Origin: Chryseobacterium gleum
GTDB lineage: Bacteria; Bacteroidota; Bacteroidia; Flavobacteriales_D; Crocinitomicaceae
Direction of reading: 5' to 3'
DNA length: 35,148 nucleotides
Assembly (NCBI GenBank): GCA_945888595.1
Contig: CAMDAO010000016.1
Span: 1 to 35,148, forward strand
Of this stretch, positions 8,548-17,739 are shown piece by piece (position 1 is the first letter of the stretch; the number at the start of each line of letters is the position of its first letter). The translations under genes and the position numbers were made by a program. The notes beneath the pieces were generated by a model that ran no database searches, was not told the origin of the DNA, and saw only the letters and a program-made list of their open reading frames with translations.

Positions 8548-10800
8548 ATGACAATTAAATTATTTATGAAATTAATATTCTTCTGCGCTGTGCTAATTCT
8601 AAAGTGTTCAGTTCTCTTTTCTCAAGGAGAAGAAATAGCTCCGATGATATCTAATCCAGACATTGTTTTTAATACAAAATCAAATAATAAAAATGTAAAG
8701 GCAAGCTCATTAACTTTTGATAGTACATTTTTGTATTTTCCTGATACATTAAAATTGCCCTTTTTCGATGAATTTAGTAAAAATAAATTTCAACAATACA
8801 GCGCTAATTTCTCAGATCTAGGAGTTACATCAGACAAGAAGTATCATTTAATAGATAATAGTACACTTTTACCTTTATCTCTCGATTCAATTTTTTCGAG
8901 TGACATTACGTACCATCGTATCGTTAATATTGACAATATAACTTATACCGATGTACATTTTAATCCACATCCCATCAAAATTGGAAGCTTAGTTTCTTAC
9001 CCTATTAGTTATGTTACTACAAATGTCTATCCTCCCTATTATATCTATGATTCTTTAGGAGTTTCTGGTGATATTTCAGACACGATTTGGATTCCCTCTC
9101 CAATAAAACAAGACTCTGCTACAAAATTCTTTGCATATCTAAACGATACAAACTCTTATTGGCTAGATAGTTATGCTTATCACAATTATCGATTCGCTGT
9201 CAATCCTTGGTCGATTGGTGTAGCTACTTTTGACGGCTTAGATGATAAAGGAAAGGCGTATTCACTTGGATCCATTTCAACAAATTATGCTGACTATTTG
9301 ACATCTAAGCCCATAGATTTATCGATTAATTCTGCTTCAGATTCAATTTATTTAAGTTTCCTTTATCAATCTGGAGGTTTTGGCGAAGAACCAGATGAAA
9401 CAGATTCACTGATATTAGAATTCTACTCAAAAGATTTGGATCAATGGAATCGAATTTGGAGTGCAAAAGGTACTGCTGATTTAGAATTTAAAGTAGGACA
9501 CATTCCTATAAAAAATGTTCAGTATTTTAAGAAAGGTTTTCAGTTTAGATTTAAAAATTATGGACGTATCTCTGGTAGTTTTGATGTTTTCAATTTAGAT
9601 TATGTGAATCTGCGCGCCAGTTCAGGACATCAAGATACTTTATTTAAAGATTTTGCGTGGGTTTACCCAATAACAACCCTTTTGAACGATTACACTTCTG
9701 TGCCTTGGGATCATTACAAAAGTAATTTTCCAGGTAAAATGTCACCTATTGTTAATTTGGTTGTGAGAAATGGAAGTAACATATTTGAGAATACGTCTAC
9801 GCCAGGAAAAATAGAGATTGAATATGATGCTGTAACTGAAGGTGCATTTACTATAACTGGTAATTCCTTTTCCGGTGGTGTATTAAATTATGCTCCAAGA
9901 ACAATCTATTCTACCCTCCATGATCTTTCCGGCGGTTATCAGTATGATGCATCAAAATTAGGTACAAATCAAACTTTTACTATTATTGGAACGGCTCCTG
10001 TAGGCTTTGAAAATTACCCTCAAAATGATTCAACATTTAGTGAACAATATTTTGGAAACTTTTATAGTTACGACGATGGCTCCGCTGAAGCAGCTTATGG
10101 AGTGACGGGCACAGAATCTGAACTGGCCGTCCAATATATTCCGTATGAATCTGATTCAATTATCGGTGTGATGACAAACTTTGTGGAAGCTGCGACCGAT
10201 GTTTCAAATAAGTTGTTTCTTCTGACGGTATGGGATGATGATAGCGGTAAACCTGGTAACATTCTTTATCAAGATAATATATTCTTCCCGAGATCTCCAA
10301 AATATGGTTCTACTACTAATAAATTGTACACCTATTATTTTACCGATACACTAAAAGTGCATGTCAATGGTGCTTTTTACATTGGATGGAAACAATTTGA
10401 TTCAGAAAGCCTAAATATTGGTTTTGATAAAAACATCATAACGAATAATAAAACATTTTATAGCAATAACGAGGGAATCAGTTGGAATAATTCGTCGATT
10501 GAGGGTTCAGTAATGATTCGCCCCATCTTTTCAACGGCAATGGATCTAGAATTAAACATATCGGAAAATAAAATATCCAATAAAAATCTTCATATTTATC
10601 CAAATCCAACGACAGGAATTGTGCAAATAAAAAATACACCTGAAGGATTTAATGGTATCGACATCTATAACATTCAAGGAAAATTACTTATTTCAACAAC
10701 TACAGAATTAGAAATTGACTTAAATAATTACCCTGTTGGCTTGTATTTATTTAGGGTAAAAAATTCAAGTGGTAAAATTTACAAAGTGATAAAAAACTGA
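8548..10800 (+). CDS. Large secreted protein with T9SS type A sorting domain
   Basis: A 750-residue exported protein. An N-terminal signal peptide ends near VLFSQG (residue 26 or so); a second possible start is Met7 (8566). The middle (about 265-360) has jelly-roll-like wording (IYLSFLYQSGG, LILEFYSKDLDQWNRIW, FQFRFKNYG), similar to MAM or concanavalin-like beta sandwiches. The last 70 or so residues form a typical T9SS C-terminal domain: IYPNPTTGIV, VQIKN, GIDIYNIQGKLL, then YPVGLYLFRVK and a basic end. It should cross the outer membrane through the T9SS, whose core genes lie at 25890-32240. Its role outside the cell is unknown. The stop codon overlaps the next start (TGATG), so it is translationally coupled to an RluD-family enzyme. 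Confidence 0.85.
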   Translation: MTIKLFMKLIFFCAVLILKCSVLFSQGEEIAPMISNPDIVFNTKSNNKNVKASSLTFDSTFLYFPDTLKLPFFDEFSKNKFQQYSANFSDLGVTSDKKYHLIDNSTLLPLSLDSIFSSDITYHRIVNIDNITYTDVHFNPHPIKIGSLVSYPISYVTTNVYPPYYIYDSLGVSGDISDTIWIPSPIKQDSATKFFAYLNDTNSYWLDSYAYHNYRFAVNPWSIGVATFDGLDDKGKAYSLGSISTNYADYLTSKPIDLSINSASDSIYLSFLYQSGGFGEEPDETDSLILEFYSKDLDQWNRIWSAKGTADLEFKVGHIPIKNVQYFKKGFQFRFKNYGRISGSFDVFNLDYVNLRASSGHQDTLFKDFAWVYPITTLLNDYTSVPWDHYKSNFPGKMSPIVNLVVRNGSNIFENTSTPGKIEIEYDAVTEGAFTITGNSFSGGVLNYAPRTIYSTLHDLSGGYQYDASKLGTNQTFTIIGTAPVGFENYPQNDSTFSEQYFGNFYSYDDGSAEAAYGVTGTESELAVQYIPYESDSIIGVMTNFVEAATDVSNKLFLLTVWDDDSGKPGNILYQDNIFFPRSPKYGSTTNKLYTYYFTDTLKVHVNGAFYIGWKQFDSESLNIGFDKNIITNNKTFYSNNEGISWNNSSIEGSVMIRPIFSTAMDLELNISENKISNKNLHIYPNPTTGIVQIKNTPEGFNGIDIYNIQGKLLISTTTELEIDLNNYPVGLYLFRVKNSSGKIYKVIKN

Positions 10801-11843
10801 TGCAAGAAGAATTCGAAGAAATTGAGAATGAGGAAAATGAAGAAGATGAATTATTTGAACATTATCGTTTTAAAGTAGATCCTGGTCAAGAAATATTGCG
10901 GATTGATAAATTTTTATTAGATCGACTTCCAAATACGTCTCGCAACAAAATTCAATTCGCTGCAAAGAATGGCAATGTATTGGTAAATAACGTAGCAATA
11001 AAACCCAATTACAGAGTAAAACCAGGTGATGAAATTTCAATTGTGATGCCATACCCTGTGCGGGAAATAGAATTAATCGCCGAAAATATTCCTATTCAAA
11101 TCGAGTTTGAAGATGAGTTCCTAGCAATTGTCCATAAACCATCTAACATGGTCGTTCACCCTGGTTATGGCAATTATACGGGTACATTAGTGAATGCTAT
11201 GGTATATCATTTTGATAATTTACCTTATCGTATTCAAGATTATTTCGGACGTCCAGGACTAGTGCATCGATTAGATAAAAACACTACAGGATTAATGGTC
11301 ATAGCTAAAACAGAACATGCTCTTTCTCATTTAGCGAAACAATTTGCGGATCGAACAACTGAACGAAGATACAATGCCTTGGTATGGGGAGATGTGCTAG
11401 AAGATGGGACCGTAACAGGACATATTGGTCGTTCTCTAAAAAACAGAAAAGTTATGACTGTTTTCCCTGAAGGTGATTATGGTAAACACGCTGTAACTCA
11501 CTACAAAGTACTTGAGCGATTTGGACTTGTTACTCTCATAGAATGTAAACTTGAAACTGGAAGAACACATCAGATTAGAGCGCATTTAAAACATATTGGA
11601 CACCCATTATTTAATGACAATGAATACGGGGGTGATCGAATAGTGAGGGGAACTACACATACAAAATATAAAAAATTTATTGAAAATTGTTTTTCATTAA
11701 TTCCAGGACAAGCTCTTCATGCCAAAACATTAGGTTTTACACATCCCGTTTCTGGCGAGAATCTTCAATTTGACTCTGAACTAGTTGAAGGATTTCAAAA
11801 GATTCTTAAGAAATGGAGGAATTATACAACTGACAGCGAATAA
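10800..11843 (+). CDS. RluD-family 23S rRNA pseudouridine synthase
   Basis: A 347-residue enzyme that converts uridine to pseudouridine in RNA. It has an acidic N-terminal tail (residues 1-20), an S4 RNA-binding domain (about 31-95, with RIDKFLLDRLPNTSRNKIQ) and the RsuA/RluA catalytic domain. The catalytic aspartate is in HRLDKNTTGLMV (Asp159), and the later motif LETGRTHQIRAHLKHIGHPL is intact. Length and layout match RluD (E. coli sites 1911, 1915, 1917 of 23S rRNA), but RluC-like specificity cannot be excluded. ATG overlaps the preceding stop by one base. Confidence 0.9.
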   Translation: MQEEFEEIENEENEEDELFEHYRFKVDPGQEILRIDKFLLDRLPNTSRNKIQFAAKNGNVLVNNVAIKPNYRVKPGDEISIVMPYPVREIELIAENIPIQIEFEDEFLAIVHKPSNMVVHPGYGNYTGTLVNAMVYHFDNLPYRIQDYFGRPGLVHRLDKNTTGLMVIAKTEHALSHLAKQFADRTTERRYNALVWGDVLEDGTVTGHIGRSLKNRKVMTVFPEGDYGKHAVTHYKVLERFGLVTLIECKLETGRTHQIRAHLKHIGHPLFNDNEYGGDRIVRGTTHTKYKKFIENCFSLIPGQALHAKTLGFTHPVSGENLQFDSELVEGFQKILKKWRNYTTDSE

Positions 11844-11921
11844 GAAAAAAATTTTTATAATTAACATAACTGTTGCTTATAATAAATATTATTTGTTACT
11901 TCGTCCATAATTTTGAAATAT

Positions 11922-11929
11922 TACTTTTG
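11922..11929 (+). promoter_or_regulatory. Candidate -7 box placing transcription start at or next to the start codon
   Basis: TACTTTTG matches TAnnTTTG and ends only two bases before the ATG at 11932. If the box is used as in Bacteroides, transcription would start at or within a few bases of the ATG, giving a leaderless or nearly leaderless message for the PorE-like gene. No good -33 TTTG lies at the usual spacing. Confidence 0.45.
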
Positions 11930-11931
11930 AC

Positions 11932-14061
11932 ATGAACTATAAAATTATCTTATTACTAGCTTTTATTAGCAATTCGTTAGTAGGCTTTTCACAAAAAATT
12001 CTTCAAAAAGCAGAAATCGTCTACAGTAGCCAAAATTATGCGACTGGTGTTGAAATCCTAAAGCAAGCTTATGATAATTTAGCGAAAAAAGGAGGTAAAG
12101 TAAAAGATGAAAAAGGGGAGCTTGCTTATAAAATTGCTGAAAGCTTCAGACTAACAGAATCATTTAAAGACGCGAATGAATGGTACAATAGATCAATCGA
12201 TCTTGAATATTTTGAGGTTCAACCATTAGTGTATTTCTATAACGGGGAAATGTTAAGAATAATGTCGGAATTAGAAAAAGCAAAAAAAAATTATTTGCTT
12301 TATAAAAATCTAGTGAAGGAAGCACTACCGAACGATACCAAAGCCGATATCGGGATAGCTTCGTGTGATGCAAATCAGGAAATTAAATCCGATAAAACTA
12401 AACATGTAATAGAGAGTCAAACAGCATTAAATCAAACTGGATTTGACATGGCTGCAATGTTTGGCGATATCAAAACAACAAAATTATATTTTAGCTCAAG
12501 CAGATCTGGTGTTATTGGAGGGGATGATTCAAAGCCTGATCCAAGAACTGGAGATATGTACATGGATATCTGGGTTTCTCAAATAGACGCAAAAGGTAAC
12601 TGGGGAGAACCTAAACTGATGCTCGGTGAAGAAATCAATACAATTGATAGCGAAGGAACTATTTGTTTCGACGGGAAATATAAAATGATGTTCTTTACAA
12701 GATGTCCAAACGAGAAAAAGAAAAACTTAGGCTGCGAAATTTGGGTTTCTGAGGCAAAATCTAAAGAAGAATGGGGGGCTCCAAAAAAAGTGTTATTAAC
12801 TCAAAATGACACAATAACGGTGGGCCATCCATGTGTATCTGCTGATGGAAAATTTTTACTTTTCGTTTCTGATCTGCCAGGCGGCTATGGTGGCCGAGAT
12901 TTATGGTATAGTACGTATGAAAAAAAGACTGATACTTGGTCTCTTCCTCTAAATTTAGGACCAGAGATTAATACTGCTGGAAATGACATGTTTCCAACTT
13001 TCGCTAAAAATGGTGACTTGTACTTTGCTTCTGACGGAATCATAGGATTAGGGGGGCTCGATATTTTCATTGCGAAAAAAGTGGGAGATGAATTCAAATG
13101 GGAGAACCCAAAAAACCTAGGATTTCCCATTAACTCAGAGAACAATGATTATTCCTTAATTGAATATACCGACAAAAAAGGATATTTCACTTCAGAAAGA
13201 AAAAACACGAATGGGAACTATGATGCTGATATTTACGCATACGATTTACCTCCCAATACTTTTGACTTGTGTGTTATCGTAAGTGAAATTGGACAGAAAA
13301 ACATAAAAATTGCAGATGTCAAAGTCATTATAACTGGAAAAGATGGCGCTAATTCATGGGAAGGTTATACGAAAAAGGATGGGAAAATTTGTTGGGACAA
13401 AAGACCTAATGGAGACAGATATCTATCTGAAGAAATGGCTTATTCGATTTCAATAAGTAAAGATGGGTATCATGCTGATAAAAATGGAGCGAAAATTACT
13501 ACCATTGGACTAACAAATAGTCAAAGTTTTGCTGTTGAACTAGCTTTATTGCCAATAATACCGCCGGTTATTCGTTTGCCAGAGGTTAGATATCCTTTCA
13601 ATAAATGGACACTGCTAGTTGACTCAACAATCAATTCAAAAGATTCCTTAAAATTCGTTTATGATCTAATGACAGAATATCCTGGATTAATTCTAGAGTT
13701 AAGCTCGCACACAGATGCTCGTGGTACAGATGATGCCAATCAACTACTTTCAGAAAATAGAGCAAAAGAATGTGTAAAATATTTAGTAACTGAAAAAGGT
13801 ATAGATCAAAGACGCTTGATACCTGTCGGACAAGGAGAACATACTCCTGCAAAATGGATCGATCCTGTATCTGGTGATACAATTATTTTAAATGAAGCAT
13901 ACATAAATCAATTTAAAACAACTGACAAAGTCAAATTTGAAAAACTTCACCAATTAAATAGACGTACAGAAGCAAAAATATTATCTATGGATTTCGATCC
14001 TGCAACCGCTTCTCCAATTGTCCCTGGAACTCCAAAACCAGCTGTTGTTGCACCTAAATAA
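11932..14061 (+). CDS. PorE-like outer-membrane-associated protein (TPR, beta-propeller, CRD, OmpA)
   Basis: A 709-residue exported protein with a signal peptide (about 1-20, ending GFSQ). The domain order is: TPR-like helices (about 22-135); a WD40/PD40 beta-propeller (about 165-440), with repeated phrases such as KTTKLYFSSSRSG, GKFLLFVSDLPGGYGGRDLWYS and GDLYFASDGIIGLGGLDIFIAK; a carboxypeptidase-regulatory-like beta domain (about 443-530); and a C-terminal OmpA peptidoglycan-binding domain (about 560-690, ELSSHTDARGTDDANQ and LSENRAKECVKYL). This is the architecture of PorE, a T9SS component of Porphyromonas gingivalis thought to link the PorK/N and PorP parts to peptidoglycan. Many Bacteroidota encode several similar OmpA proteins, so orthology is not certain. 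It is transcribed alone and followed by a strong terminator. Confidence 0.75.
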   Translation: MNYKIILLLAFISNSLVGFSQKILQKAEIVYSSQNYATGVEILKQAYDNLAKKGGKVKDEKGELAYKIAESFRLTESFKDANEWYNRSIDLEYFEVQPLVYFYNGEMLRIMSELEKAKKNYLLYKNLVKEALPNDTKADIGIASCDANQEIKSDKTKHVIESQTALNQTGFDMAAMFGDIKTTKLYFSSSRSGVIGGDDSKPDPRTGDMYMDIWVSQIDAKGNWGEPKLMLGEEINTIDSEGTICFDGKYKMMFFTRCPNEKKKNLGCEIWVSEAKSKEEWGAPKKVLLTQNDTITVGHPCVSADGKFLLFVSDLPGGYGGRDLWYSTYEKKTDTWSLPLNLGPEINTAGNDMFPTFAKNGDLYFASDGIIGLGGLDIFIAKKVGDEFKWENPKNLGFPINSENNDYSLIEYTDKKGYFTSERKNTNGNYDADIYAYDLPPNTFDLCVIVSEIGQKNIKIADVKVIITGKDGANSWEGYTKKDGKICWDKRPNGDRYLSEEMAYSISISKDGYHADKNGAKITTIGLTNSQSFAVELALLPIIPPVIRLPEVRYPFNKWTLLVDSTINSKDSLKFVYDLMTEYPGLILELSSHTDARGTDDANQLLSENRAKECVKYLVTEKGIDQRRLIPVGQGEHTPAKWIDPVSGDTIILNEAYINQFKTTDKVKFEKLHQLNRRTEAKILSMDFDPATASPIVPGTPKPAVVAPK

Positions 14062-14093
14062 GCTGAAAAAAAATAATAAAGACTGATAAAAAG

Positions 14094-14132
14094 AAAAGAA
14101 GGCTATTTGATATTCAAATAGCCTTCTTTTTT
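14094..14132. terminator. Strong bidirectional intrinsic terminator
   Basis: A perfect 17-base-pair stem (14094-14110 with 14114-14130) with a three-base loop TAT, followed by a run of Ts to 14132. On the opposite strand the stem is also followed by a U-rich run. It sits between the convergent PorE-like gene (ends 14061) and msrB (ends 14159), so it can serve both. Confidence 0.92.
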
Positions 14133-14158
14133 ATAGTTTTAAATCTCGTTTTAAATCA

Positions 14159-14539
14159 TCAACTTTTCACTTCAGGCACAAATTTCAACGAAATAGAATT
14201 TACACAATGTCGTGTATTTTTGCTAGTTAATCGCTCTCCATGAAACAAATGACCTAAATGCCCTTGGCAATTCGAACAAATAATTTCAGTTCTTCGACCA
14301 TCTTTGTCCAAAAGATGAGTAACACTCCCAACAATTTCATCGTCAAACGATGGCCAACCGCAGCCTGAATCAAATTTATCTTGAGCCTGATATAATGCAG
14401 ATTCGCACTGCCTACAAACATAGGTTCCGATTTCATTCAAATGATAATATTCTCCTGAAAATGGAATCTCAGTTCCTTTCAATAAAATAACAAACTTTTC
14501 TTCCTGTGTTAGTAAATTCCATTCCGATTTTGATTTCAT
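14159..14539 (-). CDS. msrB: Peptide-methionine (R)-S-oxide reductase
   Basis: A 126-residue MsrB that reduces R-methionine sulfoxide in proteins. The structural zinc site is complete: Cys42 and Cys45 in VCRQCESALY, Cys88 and Cys91 in IICSNCQGH. The substrate loop DSGCGWPSF, the GHLGHLFHGE helix and the catalytic RHCVNSISL (Cys112) are present. Cys60 lies in the DSGCGWPSF loop. No signal peptide, so it is cytoplasmic. It ends 27 bases from the shared terminator and lies 62 bases downstream of a lipoprotein gene on the same strand, so the two may form a unit. Confidence 0.94.
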   Translation of the reverse strand: MKSKSEWNLLTQEEKFVILLKGTEIPFSGEYYHLNEIGTYVCRQCESALYQAQDKFDSGCGWPSFDDEIVGSVTHLLDKDGRRTEIICSNCQGHLGHLFHGERLTSKNTRHCVNSISLKFVPEVKS

Positions 14540-14601
14540 GTCTCTACTTTAAAGTGATCTCTTTATTTAATTAACAGCAAAAAATGGAACGGAATTTTTT
14601 A

Positions 14602-16050
14602 TTAAATACTTATCCCACTAATTTGAGATTCAAATTCTTGCAAAAAGAAATTCATCGACTGTTTTAATATATTTTCTTTTCCATTTTTAGCTTTAATAAA
14701 TATTCGAGCTCCATTTTCATCCACCTCAAAATTAATATATTTGATAATATTTAAAATTTTCACACCGCCTTCTAAATCAAAAGTACTCAAATCCATTCCT
14801 TCAAAATTAACAAAACCAGTAATGGCTTTTTTTCCAAAACTTTCGCATCCTTGAGGTATTATTAATCCCTTCCCAACTGCAGGACTATTATTAATTGAAG
14901 AATAACAACAAATTCCATTCTTAGTTATACTAGTAACCATTGAACCATTAGACAAAAAAGATTTCGCCATCTCTGCTAATGGCTTTCCTTTTTTACCTAG
15001 TCCCATATAAATATTAAAATCAGGAACCATCGAGCCATTTTTACCTGGTTCTCCCAACATCACTGCACCCAACTGACCATTACTAACGCCTGAAAGCGGA
15101 TTCTCACCAAGCATCATCAACGGTCCTTGCATATCTAGTTTTTCAGTCATTTTATTTAATGCCTCAGGAGAAAAATCATTCACAAAACTTTGTAATTTTT
15201 CAATGTCAAAATTCAAAGAAAAACCTACTATTGGTGAGCCATGACCAAGATTTGAAAGAATTGTAGCTTTCTCGTTTGCTTTTAAAAACATCCTCTTTTT
15301 CAGTGCTTCCGAGAAAAAATTCTTTGTTTCAATGATTACCTGACCATCATCAAAGGCAAATGTGGTTTGACTATAAGAATCTACAACCAATTCTCTAATT
15401 TCATCTTGCTTGCTTTGATCTAATTTTGATAGTTGAGTGTCTGAAGTAGCGTAAAGTGACTCTAGACTGCAACCCAATACAATGTCGCCATTTTGAGAAA
15501 GAATCGAATCAACTCTTCCTTCTGAGGAGTCTCCTGAGGACATTTCAAATGCCTTTTTCAATGACTCTTTTACATTCGTCTTGCTAGTTTTGGAAATAAT
15601 GATTGCCAAATCATTTTTAATACCTATACTTAGCTCTCCGAATTGAGCAAAATTCAAATCACCATCCTTCTCAAAATCGTACCCCTTTTGCACTAAATTC
15701 GCTACTAATGAGTCTGCACTTTTGACAGAAATAAAGGCATAAAACGCTTTTGGTTCAGCGTCTGCAGTAAAAGGTCCTTCAACTGCATAATATATAGCCT
15801 GTTTTGTGTCTATACTTTTACTAAATTCATTTAAAACGGATTCAATAATAGTTCCAAATTTTGGGACGCTTTTATATTCTGCCTTGTTCAAAAGTGTGTT
15901 AATTTCAACCTTTCCAAAAATAGCAACTGAATGATTTTCTTTAATAAAAGCAGATAAATAATCTTTCACCTGACGTTTGTCATTGTTCCTTCCACAGGAA
16001 ACGACTAACAGTGCTAGAGTAAAAAAAGCTAATAACACTCTAATTTTCAT
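14602..16050 (-). CDS. Large lipoprotein, DUF4836-like
   Basis: A 482-residue lipoprotein with a signal peptide and lipobox LVVSC (Cys at about residue 19), followed by GRNNDK. The rest alternates strands and helices: AIFGKVEINTLLNK, then AIYYAVEGPF, KAFYAFISVKSADSLV and AIIISKTSKTNVKESLKKAF, with a later AKNGKENILKQSMNF end. The layout resembles DUF4836 proteins of Bacteroidota, whose function is unknown; the match is by wording only. It is probably anchored in the outer or inner membrane. It is divergent from the acidic protein at 16165 with a 114-base gap. Confidence 0.6.
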   Translation of the reverse strand: MKIRVLLAFFTLALLVVSCGRNNDKRQVKDYLSAFIKENHSVAIFGKVEINTLLNKAEYKSVPKFGTIIESVLNEFSKSIDTKQAIYYAVEGPFTADAEPKAFYAFISVKSADSLVANLVQKGYDFEKDGDLNFAQFGELSIGIKNDLAIIISKTSKTNVKESLKKAFEMSSGDSSEGRVDSILSQNGDIVLGCSLESLYATSDTQLSKLDQSKQDEIRELVVDSYSQTTFAFDDGQVIIETKNFFSEALKKRMFLKANEKATILSNLGHGSPIVGFSLNFDIEKLQSFVNDFSPEALNKMTEKLDMQGPLMMLGENPLSGVSNGQLGAVMLGEPGKNGSMVPDFNIYMGLGKKGKPLAEMAKSFLSNGSMVTSITKNGICCYSSINNSPAVGKGLIIPQGCESFGKKAITGFVNFEGMDLSTFDLEGGVKILNIIKYINFEVDENGARIFIKAKNGKENILKQSMNFFLQEFESQISGISI

Positions 16051-16152
16051 GATTTTAAATCTTTATTGAATATAATTTTAAAGAAAAATATTGATTTGTT
16101 GTATAAAAGTAATAAATTTTAAGTAAAATAGCATAATTACCCAAAGTTGAAT

Positions 16153-16160
16153 TAATTTTG
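16153..16160 (+). promoter_or_regulatory. Candidate -7 box immediately before the start codon
   Basis: TAATTTTG matches TAnnTTTG and ends four bases before ATG 16165, so the predicted transcript start is at or one base before the start codon. No -33 TTTG at the usual spacing was seen. Confidence 0.4.
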
Positions 16161-16164
16161 ATAC

Positions 16165-16734
16165 ATGCATTTAGTTGAACCTTTTTTTGAGTGGAGAAAT
16201 TTATATATCGCGTCAGATGACCCGGCCTCTCCATTTTATAACCAAGAATACAGCGAATTTGAGTTCCACAATTCTATATATAATTTCTATATTCATCCTC
16301 AATGGGATTCAATGGGATCTTCTACTTTATTTCTTAAAATAGTGTACACTGAATATGAAGATGGTTTTGCCGTTATTGAATTGATCGGAGAATGGAATGA
16401 TGCGATTGAAAATGATATTATGACCTTCAAAAGAGATATTATTGAACCAATGATAAATGTAGGCATAAATAAATTTATTTTAATCGGAGAAAATGTCTTG
16501 AATTTTCATTACTCAGATGACTGTTACTACGAAGAATGGTCCGATGATGTGGAAGATGGATGGGTAGTGGCTGTTAATTTTCATGAACACGTTATAAATG
16601 AATTTCAAAGAATAAACATAGATAACTATTTTGTGATGGGAGGTGAACTTCAATATATTGAATGGAGAACGTATTCCCCCTTCCAATTATTTAAAAAAAT
16701 AAATGGGATAGTAAGTAGAAGATTGGGTGTTTAA
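16165..16734 (+). CDS. Acidic aromatic-rich protein of unknown function
   Basis: A 189-residue protein I do not recognise. It has no signal peptide or membrane helix, so it should be cytosolic. It is strongly acidic and rich in Tyr, Trp and Phe, with a clustered patch YSDDCYYEEWSDDVEDGW at about residues 113-130. The order of strands and helices (FAVIELIGEW, then a helix, FILIGENVLNF, then WVVAVNFHEHVINEF and YFVMGGELQYIEW) suggests a small alpha/beta fold. Only two short stretches are basic, one at the C-terminus (SRRLGV). It is a single gene between a divergent lipoprotein gene and a hairpin terminator. Coding status is supported by the continuous frame, typical codon use and flanking signals. 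Confidence 0.75.
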   Translation: MHLVEPFFEWRNLYIASDDPASPFYNQEYSEFEFHNSIYNFYIHPQWDSMGSSTLFLKIVYTEYEDGFAVIELIGEWNDAIENDIMTFKRDIIEPMINVGINKFILIGENVLNFHYSDDCYYEEWSDDVEDGWVVAVNFHEHVINEFQRINIDNYFVMGGELQYIEWRTYSPFQLFKKINGIVSRRLGV

Positions 16735-16758
16735 ATTTACATATTAAATTAACAAATA

Positions 16759-16789
16759 AAAACCTCAGTTATAAAATAACTAAGGTTTT
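16759..16789. terminator. Intrinsic terminator between convergent genes
   Basis: A 14-base stem with one C-A mismatch (16759-16772 with 16776-16789), three-base loop AAA, ending in TTTT. The left flank is A-rich, giving Us on the other strand, so it could also work for the minus-strand operon ending at 16851. Confidence 0.75.
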
Positions 16790-16850
16790 ACAATTTGTCT
16801 AATTTCTAGTATCTAAAAATCTAATGTCTTTCCGCCTTGAGTCCAGAAGA

Positions 16851-17699
16851 TTATTTTTGAATCATTATTTTTTTCTCCATTACATTGTTGTTTACAAACA
16901 TATTCACAACATACATTCCGTTTTTAAGATCTTCGGGTAAAACAATTTTTTTACTATTTTTTCCAATAACTGATTGTCCTAGATCATGCGTGAAAACTGA
17001 ACGACCATTCATATCAACTAAATTGAAATACATTTCTCCAGAAACCAACGAATTGAAATCCATAACAACTGAATTACTAGAAGAAGAATAACCTGCTGTA
17101 AAGTTATATTTATCTGAAAATTTTTCGAGTAAATTTGCTGAAGGACTAGCTAAAACAGTTTGAGATAAATATACAATGTCACCACCAGTCTGATTTGTAG
17201 CACCTTTACCCGACAATGTTGCAACATAAAATGTCACATCACCGACATCCGTTCCTGGAGCTGTCCATGTCCATGTCCAATTTACAGGTGTAGAAGATGT
17301 ATGAGTAACTCGTCCAGTAAGTATCTGTGTGCCAGAAACTGCGGCTATAGTTCCTACCATAGCGTTAGAGCTGTTCATTGCAACTGCCTGAAAACCTGTT
17401 CTAAGTGGGCTGCCCGACATGGTTAAAGCAACATTATAAGTGCTCCCAACTGTATAAGAAGAAACAGGTGTTATACCTGTGGCAATTGTTAATGTATTTA
17501 CTGATGCGCCAGATTGAGCCGTTCCTGAATGGCATGCTGTACAATTATCATCTCCAGGAGCACCTGCAAATAAACCATTTTTACCTCCGGAGTTTAAAAT
17601 GTGTAATTTTGAGATTTTTGAGGTCTCTTCATTTTTCTGAAAAGAAAAAACTCCTGCCGATAAAACAATCACTGATAAGATAATGTAATTTTTTTTCAT
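16851..17699 (-). CDS. T9SS-sorted secreted protein with choice-of-anchor-V-like domain and CXXCH motif
   Basis: A 282-residue exported protein. The signal peptide covers about 1-20, followed by GLFAGAPGDDNCTACHSG, where Cys53, Cys56 and His57 form a CXXCH haem-c attachment motif. A beta-rich domain (about 65-180) with YTVGSTYNVALTM, GFQAVAMNSS and WTWTWTAPG matches the choice-of-anchor V domain pattern found in Bacteroidota surface proteins. The C-terminal 75 or so residues read as a T9SS type A sorting domain (MYFNLVDMNGRSVF, LPEDLKNGMYVVNMF, KKIMIQK). It is the last gene of a five-gene minus-strand run. Whether haem is attached is unproven; the motif could instead hold a metal. Confidence 0.8.
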   Translation of the reverse strand: MKKNYIILSVIVLSAGVFSFQKNEETSKISKLHILNSGGKNGLFAGAPGDDNCTACHSGTAQSGASVNTLTIATGITPVSSYTVGSTYNVALTMSGSPLRTGFQAVAMNSSNAMVGTIAAVSGTQILTGRVTHTSSTPVNWTWTWTAPGTDVGDVTFYVATLSGKGATNQTGGDIVYLSQTVLASPSANLLEKFSDKYNFTAGYSSSSNSVVMDFNSLVSGEMYFNLVDMNGRSVFTHDLGQSVIGKNSKKIVLPEDLKNGMYVVNMFVNNNVMEKKIMIQK

Positions 17700-17739
17700 T
17701 TTTTTATTATTAAGTTAACACTATAAAAGTTTGAAATAA

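Noticed and set aside
17262-17279. Three tandem TGTCCA hexamers as a phase-variable repeat
   Set aside because: The unit is a multiple of three and encodes a Trp-Thr repeat inside a beta domain, so copy change would not switch the frame; three copies is too few.
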